The notes beneath the pieces were generated by a model. The model was not told the origin of the DNA. It was given only the letters and a program-made list of their open reading frames with translations, and searched no databases. This document shows positions 1 to 9,654 of a DNA stretch of 64,000 nt, in pieces (positions within the stretch are counted from its first letter, which is position 1; every line of letters starts with the position of its first letter). Location: positions 113,700,671 to 113,764,670 of the forward strand of contig OW121744.1 in the NCBI GenBank assembly GCA_933228675.1, written 5' to 3'. Both the position numbers and the translations under genes were made by a program. This DNA is from Stomorhina lunata (lineage: Eukaryota; Arthropoda; Insecta; Diptera; Rhiniidae).

Positions 1-1050
1 TATAAAAATTCGTCAAATATCGCCTTAAATTTCCCCCCAAAATAAATGCTTTTTTGTATCATTTGGACCATATCTCTTGTATTTGTTTTGTATTTCAAAA
101 GAGTTAAAATTTGAATGGAGTTTATCTCATCAAGTCATTTTTTTTCCTATGAATCTTTTTTGTGTGTAAGATCTGAAGTTTTTGTTTTTTTTTTTGTTTT
201 TTTTGTTAAAGGTTTGAAGTTTATGTTTAACTAACAAGTGGGTTGTTGTTTTCTGTTTAATCTTTAGCGTTTATTTTTTTTTCATAATTACGTTTTCTTT
301 CAAAATATATTTGGAGGTGGATGGTAGCAAGTTGTTAAAAATGGTAGAAGTAAGTCATTAAATGTTATGGCTTCTTATTTATTTATTCATTGAAATGAGA
401 AGTTTGTGGGTTATACGAAGTTAACATGAAGTGAGATGTAGTTATTTGAGGTGATCTTAGGTAAGTAGAGCAAGTGTCAGGAAATTAAAAGGGGCTTTAT
501 TCTAACCCTACACTAAATATTTACATTAAAACTTTAATATAGAAAATATTTGCTCAGATGAGAAGTCGTGTCCAAAAGATGATCGAAATTCTTCGTAGTG
601 TACTCTATCACGTCTTTTTGGAAATTTTCAGATACCTTCTTGAAAGAACGACTCGAACTTTGAATCGAGTCATTATATCTTCATTCTCGAAAGAATGCCT
701 CTTACTTTTAAAAAACTTGAGTTATCATGTTAGTTTCGATTTAAAACTAAAACAGGAATTCCTTTCGACTTCATGCTAACACAACTGTTCGCTAGGTTTT
801 TTGCAACGCTGCCTTAAACTGGACCTTCTTTAAGTAAATATTTGGCTTCCTGAAAGATTTCTAGGCTGGAACTTCAAACTCGAATTCGAGTTATCAAGTA
901 ACATTTAATATAAACTTGTGCGTCGACGCTGATAAAGTATGTCTTCTAAGCCAAAGCTCAGGTCGCCTTCGAGAAAACACTAGCTATATCACTGTTGAAT
1001 CTCAGGCAACTGGGCTGAAAATGAATAATTCAAGACAATGATTATGCGTA
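1..1050. other. AT-rich unique DNA, no recognised gene
   Basis: This stretch holds homopolymer T runs and AT-rich sequence. A 73-codon open frame at 558-779 (+) has no recognisable domain and ordinary AT-rich composition, so I do not call it a gene. No promoter, RNA gene or repeat family was recognised here. Confidence 0.5.
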
Positions 1051-1051
1051 G

Positions 1052-1094
1052 AGGCCCTATGCTCCACTGGGAGTCAAGGATAACAGAAGAAGAG
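1052..1094 (+). mobile_element. LINE 3'-end fragment (tail only)
   Basis: The block reads CCCTATGCTCCACTGGGAGT, then a short spacer and an AACAGAAGAAGAG tail. Nearly the same block occurs at the end of the LINE remnant at about 1683-1716, at about 5208-5250 and at 46998-47036. Read in frame it resembles the last codons of a non-LTR reverse transcriptase followed by a GAA-rich tail. It is therefore a severely 5'-truncated or rearranged copy of that family. The LINE remnant starts immediately downstream, so this may be the tail of one copy abutting another. Confidence 0.6.
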
Positions 1095-1099
1095 GCTAT

Positions 1100-1716
1100 G
1101 GCGCAAACCCGTTGACACACATCGATGAGGATAACGAGGTTGTTGGATGAGTACCTTTTGTTATCTTGGTAGTTTAGTATCTACAAAAGGTGGCGCCGCA
1201 AAAACAAAATCTGCATTCGGCATTCTCCGAGCTATTGGGAAATCTCAGCAAATACCAAAAACAACTAAGTTACAAATATATAACTCAAATGTCAAGTTCA
1301 TCTTGTATTACGGTTGCGGAAGTTGGAAACGCACAAATGCCATCGATTAGCGCCTACGAACCTTTGGAAAGAAATGCTTGCGGCAAATCCTTAACATATG
1401 GTAACTGAATCGCATAAGAAATGAAGATCTACTAAAGGCTACTAACCACATCCCTGCTTCTATAGAGGTATGTCAATGGACATGGCGGTGGATGGGCCAC
1501 ACACGTCGAAGGCCAAATACCAACATTGCTCGACAAGCGCTTCGTTGGAATCCCCAAAGAAGCGGGCGTCGTGTTGGTGCACCTGCTAGAACTTGGAGAA
1601 GGTCAGTTGATGTGGAATTACAAGCAGTAAACTCTTCATGGAATGACGTATGCCTAACATCTCGCAATAGAGTTCGATATATGTTCCACTGAGAGTCAAG
1701 GAGAACAGAAGAAGAA
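1100..1716 (+). pseudogene. Non-LTR retrotransposon (LINE) reverse transcriptase C-terminus, decayed
   Basis: The remnant encodes the C-terminal end of a LINE reverse transcriptase in at least three frames. From 1147 the translation gives FCYLGSLVST, then a gap relative to the usual family pattern, then KLQIYNSNVKFILYYGCGSW, the typical thumb-side 'YLGS ... LYGCE.W' region. After 1350 the frame shifts. From about 1470 it resumes with WTWRWMGHTRR, NIARQALRWNPQ and ARTWRRSVDVEL, the familiar 'RWIGH ... ALxWNPQGxRxxGRPxxTWRR' tail of insect and other invertebrate LINE ORF2 proteins. It ends near 1690 with a TCCACTGAGAGTCAAGGAG block and a GAAGAAGAAG tail. The endonuclease, the catalytic YxDD region and the whole 5' part are absent, so it is a dead 5'-truncated copy. 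The clade (RTE-like or another) cannot be fixed from this fragment. Array A begins directly after it. Confidence 0.8.
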
Positions 1717-1734
1717 GTGATGCTTTGCTGGAAT

Positions 1735-3745
1735 CTGGAATCAAGTCAACTTAGAGCAACATAATGAAACTTGACTCTTCCAACTAATTTTCAGAGAACG
1801 ATTTTTAAAGAAACTGATTCTAGTTCAGCTGAACTTATATCTCCTAACTTCTTTTAAGGGTCTGGGAAGAGAAAATGTTTCTCAAAGAAACTGATACTAG
1901 TTCAATAAAATTTAACTCTCCCAACTCCTTTTCAGAGTCTGGGAAGGGAAAATGGTTCCCAAATAAACTAAAACTAGTTCCCAAATAAACTAAAACTAGT
2001 TCATAGTTCAAGAGTAAACGATTCTGAAAGGAACTGAATATAATTCAAAAGAACTGGTGTCTTCTGACTACTTTTCAGAGACTGACAAGAGAAAAGGATT
2101 CCTAAAGAAACTCAAACTAGTTCGATAAAACTTGACTTTTCCAACTCCTTTTCAGAGTCTGGGAAGAAAAAATAGTAATCAAAGAAATTGAAACTACTTG
2201 GACTCTTCCAACTTCTTTTCAGAGTCTTGCAAGATAAAACGATTCCCAACGGAACTGAATCCAGTTCAGTAAAACTGCGGTCTCCAAACTTCTTTTCAAT
2301 AGTTCAACGGAACTGGTGTCATCTTACTTCTTTTCAGAGTCTGGCAAGAGAAAAAGCTTTCCAAAGAATCTGAAACTAGTTCAATGAAACTTGACTTTTC
2401 CAACTCCTTTTCAGAGTCTGGGAAGGGAAAATGGTACCCAAAGAAGCTGAAACTAGTTCATTTAAACTGGACTCTTCCAACTTTTCAGAGACTAGCAAGA
2501 GAAACCGATTCCCATAGGAACTGAATCCAGTTCAATAAAACTGCTGTCTCCAAACTTCTTTTCAATAGTTCAACGGAACTGGTGTCTTCTTACTTCTTTT
2601 CAGAGTCTGGCAAGAGAAAAGGCTTCCCAAAGAAACTGAAACTAGTTCAATAAACTTGATTCTCCCAACTCTTTTTCAGAGTCTGGAAAGGAAAAATGGT
2701 ACCCAAAGAAACTGAAACTAGTTCAATTAAACTTAACTCTTCCAACTTCTTTTCAGAGTCTTGCAAGAAAAAACGATTCCCAAAGCAAACTGGAACTGTT
2801 GTCTCCTTACTTCTTTTCAGAGTCTGGCAAGAGGAAAGTGTACCCAAAGAAACTGAAACTAGTTCATTTAAACTCGACTCTTCCAACTGCTTTTCAGAGT
2901 CTTGCAAGAGAAAACTTGTACGTTTTTTTCAGAGTCAGGCAAGAGGAAAGGATTTCCAGAGAAACTAAATCTGGATCCCTTCAACTCCTTTTTGAAGTCT
3001 AGCAAAAGAAAAAGATTCTCAAAGAAGCTAAATCTAGTTCAACTGAGCTTGTATCTCCTGACTATTTTTAAGAGTCTGGCAAGAGAAAAAGGGTCCCCAA
3101 AGAAACTGAAACTAGTTCAATAAAACTTGACTTCCCAACTTCTTTTCAGAGTCTTGCAAGGGAAAACGATTCCCAAAACAACTGAATCCAATTCAATAAA
3201 ATTGCTGTCTTCCAGGGAAACTGAATCTGGACTCTTGCAACTCCTTTTCGAAATCTAGCAAGAGAAAGCAATTCTCAAAGGAACTGAATCTAGTTCAATG
3301 GAACTGATATCTCCTAAGTTCTTTTCAGAGTCTGGTTAGAGAAATGGGTTCCCAAAGAAACTGAAACTAGTTCAGTAAAAGTGGACTCTTCCAACTACTT
3401 TTCAGAGTCTAGCAAGAGAAAACGATTCTCAAGGGAACTGAATCTAGTTTAATAAAACTGGTGTCTCCTAACTTCTTTTTAGAGGCTGGCAAGAGGAAAG
3501 GGTTCCCAAGGAAGCTGAAATTTGTTTTATGAAACTAGATTCTAATAACTTTTTTTCAGAGTCTAATGAAAGGAAACAATGTCAGAAGGAACTAAAATAT
3601 GCTCTATGATACTGGACTCTTTTAACTCCTTTTCAAAATCTTATAATAAAAAACGATTTTTAAAGAAACTTAAACAAGTTCCGTAAAGCTAGACTTTGGC
3701 AACTCCCTTTCAGAGTATGGCAAGGAAAAATTCTCCTTTTTACTT
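1735..3745 (+). repeat. Satellite A array 1 (~77-bp units)
   Basis: About 25 diverged tandem units. Each contains TTTTCAGAGTCTGGCAAGAG followed by GATTCCCAAAGGAACTGAA, CTAGTTCAATAAAACT and a CTCTTCCAACTCC run back to the next TTTTCAGAG. Measured spacings between TTCAGAGTCT motifs are mostly 77 bp, with some of 64-67 bp from internal deletions. Two alternating versions of the unit (GGAACTGGTGTC and GAAACTGAAACTAGTTC) suggest a higher-order arrangement. Open frames inside the array on both strands are by-products of a stop-poor unit, not genes. Family A reappears at 5736-7240. Confidence 0.9.
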
Positions 3746-4260
3746 AATAAAAATAAAAATGTTCACTGGGTGTTGTACAAAGCTAACCTAAACTAGTGTC
3801 ATAACCAATTTTTTCAATCATCTAGTTGCATTTAAATTAAAAATTTAACAAAAGCTAATTTGTTATAATTTAACCTTTAGTTGCAGGTCATAGTTAGCTT
3901 TAAATTGAAATTGTGGGAGTCTACCATTTAACTCCATCTTCCTTTAAACGTACAACTCAGGCAACCATTCTTCATTTAACAAAGTTCCAGAAGAAGTTCT
4001 TCAACAATAACTGTCTCCATTTCACTGGAAAAGTAAATTAGTTTTCTTAGTTACTTATAGAGACGACGAAAGCAAAAGAAGGAAAGACTCTAGAACAATA
4101 TTGGCAGCTTCCTATGGTTGTCCTATAGGATGCTTTCCTATACGTATATAAATATATATAAATGTATGTAGTTGCATATAAGAAGCTCCTATAACAAAGA
4201 GCCAGGGCTTAAGAACAACAGGCTACCACTTCAATACTTTACTCCTAAGTGGCCATTACT

Positions 4261-4359
4261 ATGCACGACAAGGAAGAATCAGATGAAACACAAAAAAGAA
4301 GAAAAGAAAGACGAAACAATCAAAACGCAAGGAAAATAAATAAAAACAATGACTGTTGA
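4261..4359 (+). other. Possible micro-ORF, 32 codons, highly charged
   Basis: The frame opens with ATG at 4261 and ends at TGA 4357-4359. It encodes a very basic and acidic peptide (MHDKEESDETQKRRKERR then Asn- and Lys-rich). It lies about 100 bp downstream of a TATA-like run and just upstream of the coding-like frame at 4405-4563. No family is recognised and the length is within chance expectation, so this is only a candidate. Confidence 0.15.
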
Positions 4360-4404
4360 GAAACGGTTGAGTAAATAAATTGAAATATTGTTAAATTGCC
4401 TTAA

Positions 4405-4563
4405 GCTTTAAACAATAGCAGCAAAAAAAACTATGGAGACTTCTTGTATGAAAATCAACAGCCAAGAACTAAGAAAGAAAAAATTGCCACTTCTACTGCT
4501 TCTTCGGCTGCTGATGCTGCTGCTTCTTTAGAGCTCCAACAATTCTTAGAAATTTTAAAGTAA
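4405..4563 (+). other. Candidate coding exon (Ala/Ser/Gln-rich), no ATG
   Basis: A frame of 52 codons runs from just after an in-frame stop at 4402 to TAA at 4561-4563. It has no in-frame ATG. The translation shows a low-complexity Asn/Ser/Lys start, then NYGDFLYENQQPRTKKEK, an Ala/Ser tract (ATSTASSAADAAAS) and LELQQFLEILK. Ala/Ser/Gln tracts like this are common in dipteran regulatory proteins. A possible acceptor (AATAGCAG, ending near 4421) lies inside the frame. The region is more GC-rich than its surroundings because of the (GCT)n-like tract at about 4498-4532. It could equally be a chance opening over a triplet repeat. Confidence 0.2.
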
Positions 4564-5170
4564 CTATACATCTTTTATTGTTCTTGCCTCTTGTTTCTTT
4601 ATTTTTCAAAAAGAAGTGAAACATTTTTGTAAAAAACTCACAACAGAATTCAACTAAATACTAAAGTGTTACTTTAAATACAATGAATTATACCAGCAAC
4701 AATTGCACCCCCATGTTCCTACTTTGGGTGTGTTGCTTGTAATTTTGAATTTATGTCTTGCAATGCTCATCCTAAACTCTTATGCTAATTCTGTAAAGTT
4801 ATGGCAATCAATGTATTTTTATCATAAATAATAAAAAGGATGGTAAAAAATCTAGTGTCTCCAACATCTTGTAGCTTTGATTCCTTTCTTATGTTTGGCA
4901 TTTTGTTGGAAAGGATATTTTTCCTTACAGTTACATTATACCTTGATAGCAAATATTTCTTTCGTTATGAAAAAGCTCATCTTTAACATCAATCATAAAG
5001 AAAAATCTCTGGAAAATACGAAATACGAAGTATCTACGAAGTATTTAACAGTAATCTGTGAATCTCCTTCCCATAATTATGCCAAATATCCGGAATTTTT
5101 CGGAAGAATGCTGATATGATGTCAAGTTTTTCTGGGATTGACCATATTATATTGACCGGACTATGTACAT

Positions 5171-5253
5171 GAATGACGTATGCCTAACATCTTTCAATAG
5201 AGTCCGATATGCTCCACTGAGAGTCGAGGATAGCAGAAGAAGAAGAAGAAGAC
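5171..5253 (+). mobile_element. LINE 3'-end fragment, second copy
   Basis: GAATGACGTATGCCTAACAT and the following bases through GCTCCACTGAGAGTCGAGGA match the end of the LINE remnant at about 1639-1716, and the fragment ends in a GAAGAAGAAGAAG tail. Only about 80 bp remain, so the copy is extremely 5'-truncated. No convincing target-site duplication was found. A five-base ACATG occurs on both sides but is too short to rely on. Confidence 0.75.
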
Positions 5254-5735
5254 GAACATGTACTATCCGGAAGGAATAAGATCTTGGTAATTGAAAGGTT
5301 GGTATATGACTTCCAAGTTAAAACGTTGTCATTTTACATGATCACATGGGAAGACCTAAGCAGTCTTCTCGGGTAATACTACCTTGAGTCTCTTTACGAA
5401 GCACAAATGCAGGAATTCTTCTTTCCTCGATTTTGATCCAAGAAGACTTGAACTGTCTCCTCAGGTAATTCTTATCTTATCTATATGTGAATTAGCGATC
5501 ACTTTAAAAGGAAGTTCTAATATTTACTGCGAAAGATAGGTTTTGCAAAGCTTAAATACCAAAAGGGATTCTGAACTAGTGCCATGTAATATGGCTCTAG
5601 GAAACCGCAAGCTAAGTTATAATCGTTAACATTCTAAGATGTTGATTTATTTATCATCATTTTCCAATCGCAGGGATACCCGAATCCTCATTGTTATTAC
5701 AATGGAGATTGTTTAATGAAATTGGCGTTGGAAGA
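5254..5735. other. Unique AT-rich spacer
   Basis: No open frame of note and no repeat family was recognised. The spacer separates the LINE fragment from the second A array. Confidence 0.4.
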
Positions 5736-7240
5736 CGCCTTTTCAGAGTCGATCAAGAGGAATCGATCCCAAAAGAAACTGAAACTAGTTGAATAAAACT
5801 GAACTCTCTCTACTCCTTTCCAGAGTCTGTTAAGAAGCACTTTTTTCAAAGAAACTGAAAGTAGTTCAAAGCCTGACTATTCTAATGCAATTTCAGAGTC
5901 TGACAAGAGGAAGCGATTCCAAATAGAACTAAAAGTAGTCCAATAAAACTGGATTCTCCAAACTCCTTTTCCGGTTTTGGCAAGAACAATAGACACTTCC
6001 ATCTAGTTTTCAGAGTCTGGCAAGAGAAACCAATTCCCGAAGGAACTACATCCAGTTCAATGAAACTGATGTCTCCAAAAACCGGAGTCTTTTAACTTCA
6101 TTTTAGCTCAATGACTTTTCAGAGTCTCGTAAATGAAACTGAATCCAGTTGAACCCTACCAACTTCTTTTCAGAGTGTGTGGATAGAGATCTAATCACAA
6201 AGAAACTGAAAAAGTTCATTAAAACTTGAATCTCTCAAAGCCTTTTCAGAGTCTGACGTGGGGAAACGATTCCAAAAGTCGTCCTAAGAAACTAGATATT
6301 CCCAACCCTTTTTCCGTCTCTCCAACTACTTTTCAGAGTCTAGGAAGAGAAAAAAAATACTCAAAGGAACTGCATCTTTTTCAATGAGACTGGTATCTCC
6401 TAGCTCCTTTTCCGATTCTGGCAAGGGAAGAAGATTTCAAGAGGAACTGAAACTAATTAAAAAAAACTGGGGTCTTTCAATTCCGAAAGAAACTGAAACT
6501 ATTTCCAACGGAACTGCATCTTTTTCAATGAGACTGGTTTTTCTTAGCACTGAAACTAATTCTAACTCCTTTTCAGAGTCTAGGAAGATCTCCTAGCTAC
6601 TTTCCCGATTCTGGCAAGGAAAGAAGATTTTCTGAGGAACTGAAACTGATTAAAAAAACTGGGGTCTTTCAATTCCGAAAGAAACTGAAACTATTTCCAA
6701 CGGAACTGCATCTTTTTCAATGAGACTGGTTTTTCTTAGCACCTTTCCCGATTCTGGCAAAGGAAGAAGATTTCCAGAGGAATTGAAACTAATTCAGAAA
6801 AAAACTGGGGTCTTCCAATTCCGAAAGAAACTAAAACTAATTCCAACCCCTTTTTCAGAGTCTAAGAAGATAAAGCAATACCCAAAGAAACAGCATCTTT
6901 TTCAACTGGTATCTAATAGCTCCTTTCCCAATTTTGGGAAGAAGATCCCCAGAGAGAACTGAAACTAATTCAAAAATACTGGCCTCTTCCATAGTCTGAT
7001 AACAGAAAAGGCTCACAAAGAAACTGAAACTAGTTTAATAAAACAAGACTCTAATAACTTTTTTCCAGAGCTTGTGGAAACAGTTCCAGAAGGAATAAAA
7101 AATAATTCCATGAAACTGCACTCTCCTTTTCAGATTTCCAAAAAAACTCAATCTACAATAATTCAATACTCTGACTCTGTAACTCTATTTCAGAGCCTAG
7201 CGAAAGAGAACGATTTCCAAAAGAACTGAAACGGGTCCAA
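5736..7240 (+). repeat. Satellite A array 2 (diverged, with larger duplications)
   Basis: The same TTTTCAGAGTCTGG and GAAACTGAAACTAGTT building blocks as array 1 are present in the same orientation. They are more degenerate and mixed with a variant (TTTCCCGATTCTGGCAA ... GATTTCCAGAGGAACTGAAA). The region between 6.4 and 6.9 kb shows larger repeated blocks of about 190 bp. The open frames at 6384-6596 and 6720-6962 lie inside repeat units and are not genes. Confidence 0.85.
6469..6742 (+). repeat. Near-perfect duplication, offset 192 bp
   Basis: The stretch beginning GGGGTCTTTCAATTCC and ending TTTTTCTTAGCAC occurs at 6469-6550 and again at 6661-6742. By eye the copies are identical, while neighbouring units are strongly diverged. 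This points to a recent local duplication inside the old A array. Confidence 0.8.
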
Positions 7241-8276
7241 AATTTTTAAGAGTTGTCGACTTTTCGAATTTCAAAGTAGACAAACTCTTTTAAAATGCCA
7301 GAATTTAGTTTCCGGATCTCACTAGAATAGATTAACTTTAAAAGGGAAACCGGATTATTTATTTCAAAAATCCCGAAAGATTAAGCGTAAGATTGACTTA
7401 AATTAGAAGATCGAATAGCAAAACAAATAGGAAGAAGATGGATTTGAGCGTCGGAGAAAAAAGGTCTTCTATTGCATGATTTCGGCAAAAAGATCCAGAT
7501 ACGGGATTTCAAAGATATTAGGTCGACGAAATAAGTGAAATTAATCAGGAGGCTGTTCTAAAACGATGGTGGCTAAATAGTTATTAAGTACTTTTATTGC
7601 ATTTCTTAAGAAGATTTAAGTACCTAAAGCAAAAAATAGTCTTTCGTAAATTTAACAGATGCTTTTCCATTATGGTGACTTCAAGAGGGGAATCTTGACG
7701 AATCACAACCTTGTTCTAGAATTTTTAAAATTCTTAAAAATAAAACCCGTTTTTCTTGTAAAGGAGAACTTACAAAATTGCAAAATTTTGAAGATATTAC
7801 TTCCTGCATACAATGAGAAGTTCGCCTGTTCTAAATTAGGGGAAATTGTTAATGAAGATCGTGAGGCTTTCTTCAAACGTTGGTCGTTGATTGTACCAAA
7901 TTAATCATATATTTAGGGTATTGCTCTTAATACATAACGTTGCTTTCTTAATCGCAATTAGGCGCATACTTTAGGTCTCTACTTTCTTAATCGCAATTAG
8001 GTCTCTACTATGATCGATCATAATTTTTTCCCTTCTTCCAATTAATAGTTGATCTTAGTGATTCACAGGATGCAGATTTTCTCTTCTTCCACTTGAAGCT
8101 GATCGTTTCAGTTAATTAATAAATGAAGATTATACCCCTTACGCTAGATGGCAATTGCAGATCCCAATTACTCTAGTGATCGTAGATCTTGCTCTTCTTA
8201 AATAAATCTTCTTTCGTAAAGCTGATCAACGATCTTTTCATTTTTTTTAGTAAATTGTAGATCTTAGATTTTTATT
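7241..8276. other. Unique region, no assigned gene
   Basis: This is AT-rich sequence with degenerate short duplications (for example ACTTTCTTAATCGCAATTAG twice near 7930-8000). An 81-codon open frame at 7659-7904 (+) has mixed composition and no recognisable motif. I do not assign it a function. Confidence 0.4.
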
Positions 8277-8422
8277 TATATGTGACCCGGTCTATGAAAA
8301 GGTGGCTTATGACTCAAAAACAAAATTTCGAAAAATTAGCAAAATTTTTAGCTAATTTTTCGAAATTTTGTTTCTGAGTCATAGGCCACCTTTTCCCTTT
8401 TCATAGACAAGGTCACATATGT
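8277..8422. mobile_element. Foldback/MITE-like palindromic element
   Basis: Two arms of about 65-70 bp are near-perfect inverted copies. The left arm starts ATATGTGACCCGGTCTATG and runs through GGTGGCTTATGACTCA to AAAAATTAGC. The right arm reads GCTAATTTTT, TGAGTCATAGGCCACC, then CATAGACAAGGTCACATAT. The loop is about 10 bp. The right arm has a few extra bases (CCCTTT) near its outer part. The structure resembles a non-autonomous foldback element or MITE. No coding capacity is present and the superfamily is not identified. Confidence 0.75.
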
Positions 8423-9650
8423 TGATTGTGGGTCCCAAATCCATCGTTGAAGAATTCTTTAATCGAAAATATATTTGTCCACAACTTTAGGAAATTGAAC
8501 GACTTCCTAGAAATGAGGATCCACAAAGTTTTGATTTAATAATAAGTGAAAAAGTGGGAAGTGTTTGGAAATATAAAAAGTTAAATCCAAAATTCAGAGC
8601 AGATTTCTAAAATCCCAAACTTTTTTATCTAAATATTTCATTGTCATAAGATTTTTAACAATATCAACCTCTTTATCTTCCTGATTTTTAAACTTTTTTG
8701 CCATCTCCTCATATTTTAATAACGAACGCAATTTTGAACATTTTTAAACGTATACATAAAACTCCTCAAACAGACACTTATTTCTTCTTGTGAGATTGGT
8801 TCAATAAGATTAAAAACAAAAAAATATATAAAAATGTACAAAATTGAAAGGGGACCACTCTACTCAATCATTGAAAGGCATGTCAGTTTGTCGATCATAA
8901 ATTATAATTTTACGATACACCATATGAATATTCGCGGAATATGTTCAGAAAAATAAAACAAAAAATGATGACAAACGTAAAGAACAAAGAGAAAAAACCC
9001 AATAAAAAATGGCCTTCATAAGACAAACAAAATTTTTGGAATCTCGTTATAACCCCCATAAGTACGGGAATGCAGGGAATACTTTTTATACATACTCGCA
9101 CTCTAAAATTTATAATGGTTTTGCAAATATTGTTTAATTTTGTTGCTGCTCTTTTTGAACTCATTCTGCCGTTCAATGATGAAGCGTTACAAAATAAGCA
9201 AAAAAAAAAACTCATGAAGTGTTGTCCATCGTTTTGTAAGAGGAAAATTCGAAGAAGTGGAAGCGTTTAAATTAGCACTTGAATTCAACAAAAAGTGTCA
9301 TCATTTATGTTTTGCACTGGCGTTTAGTGGAACATTAATTGTAGGAATACATGTAAAATTCCATGGATCATTTGGCTTGCTTGAATGTATGTAAGTGTTC
9401 CTATGTATGTATGTATGTATGTTGGGTTGTAATTGTTATTTATCGGTTTTTCTTGTAAGATGTTTGCCCCCTTTAGGGCATCTTGTTTGTCTTTTTCATT
9501 AACGTTATTCATCCTCTTGTTAATTTTATGATTAGCAAGTGTTTGGTATTGTTATACTTTTATGGTGTAGTCATCATACATGTCGAAATTGTATCGATCA
9601 ATACATTAGTGGGTTTGATCCAACATTTAAAATGGTTACATGGTCTTCTA
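8423..9650. other. AT-rich unique region with overlapping opposite open frames
   Basis: A 101-codon frame at 8910-9215 (-) carries a hydrophobic Phe/Ile-rich segment near its C-terminus. A 66-codon frame at 9070-9270 (+) overlaps it. Neither contains a family motif I recognise, and hydrophobic translations are expected from T-rich DNA. I treat the region as non-coding. Confidence 0.35.
9402..9422 (+). repeat. (TATG)n microsatellite
   Basis: About five tandem TATG units lie in otherwise unique AT-rich DNA. Confidence 0.85.
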
Positions 9651-9654
9651 TTCA

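Larger units (their letters stand above)
3746..5170. other. Unique island between the two A arrays
   Basis: This is non-repetitive DNA with locally higher complexity at about 3940-4560. It contains a TATATAAATATATATAAATG stretch at about 4146-4165 that could serve as a TATA region, followed by two coding-like stretches listed separately (4261-4359 and 4405-4563). An 80-codon open frame at 4877-5119 (+) matches nothing I recognise. Confidence 0.4.

Noticed and set aside
2647..3123. Overlapping open frames on both strands with repeated FFSES and KETETSS motifs
   Set aside because: They follow the ~77-bp A unit, which changes frame each repeat, and other copies carry stops and indels.
4433..4531. 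Short frame METSCMKINSQELRKKK followed by Leu-rich residues as a signal peptide
   Set aside because: The Leu run is the (CTG/CTT) triplet tract read in another frame and the frame stops at once. The overlapping Ala/Ser frame is the better candidate.
8910..9215. 101-codon minus-strand frame with a hydrophobic segment as a membrane protein
   Set aside because: A Phe/Ile-rich run is expected from A-rich DNA read on the other strand. No family motif was seen, and an overlapping frame exists on the plus strand.
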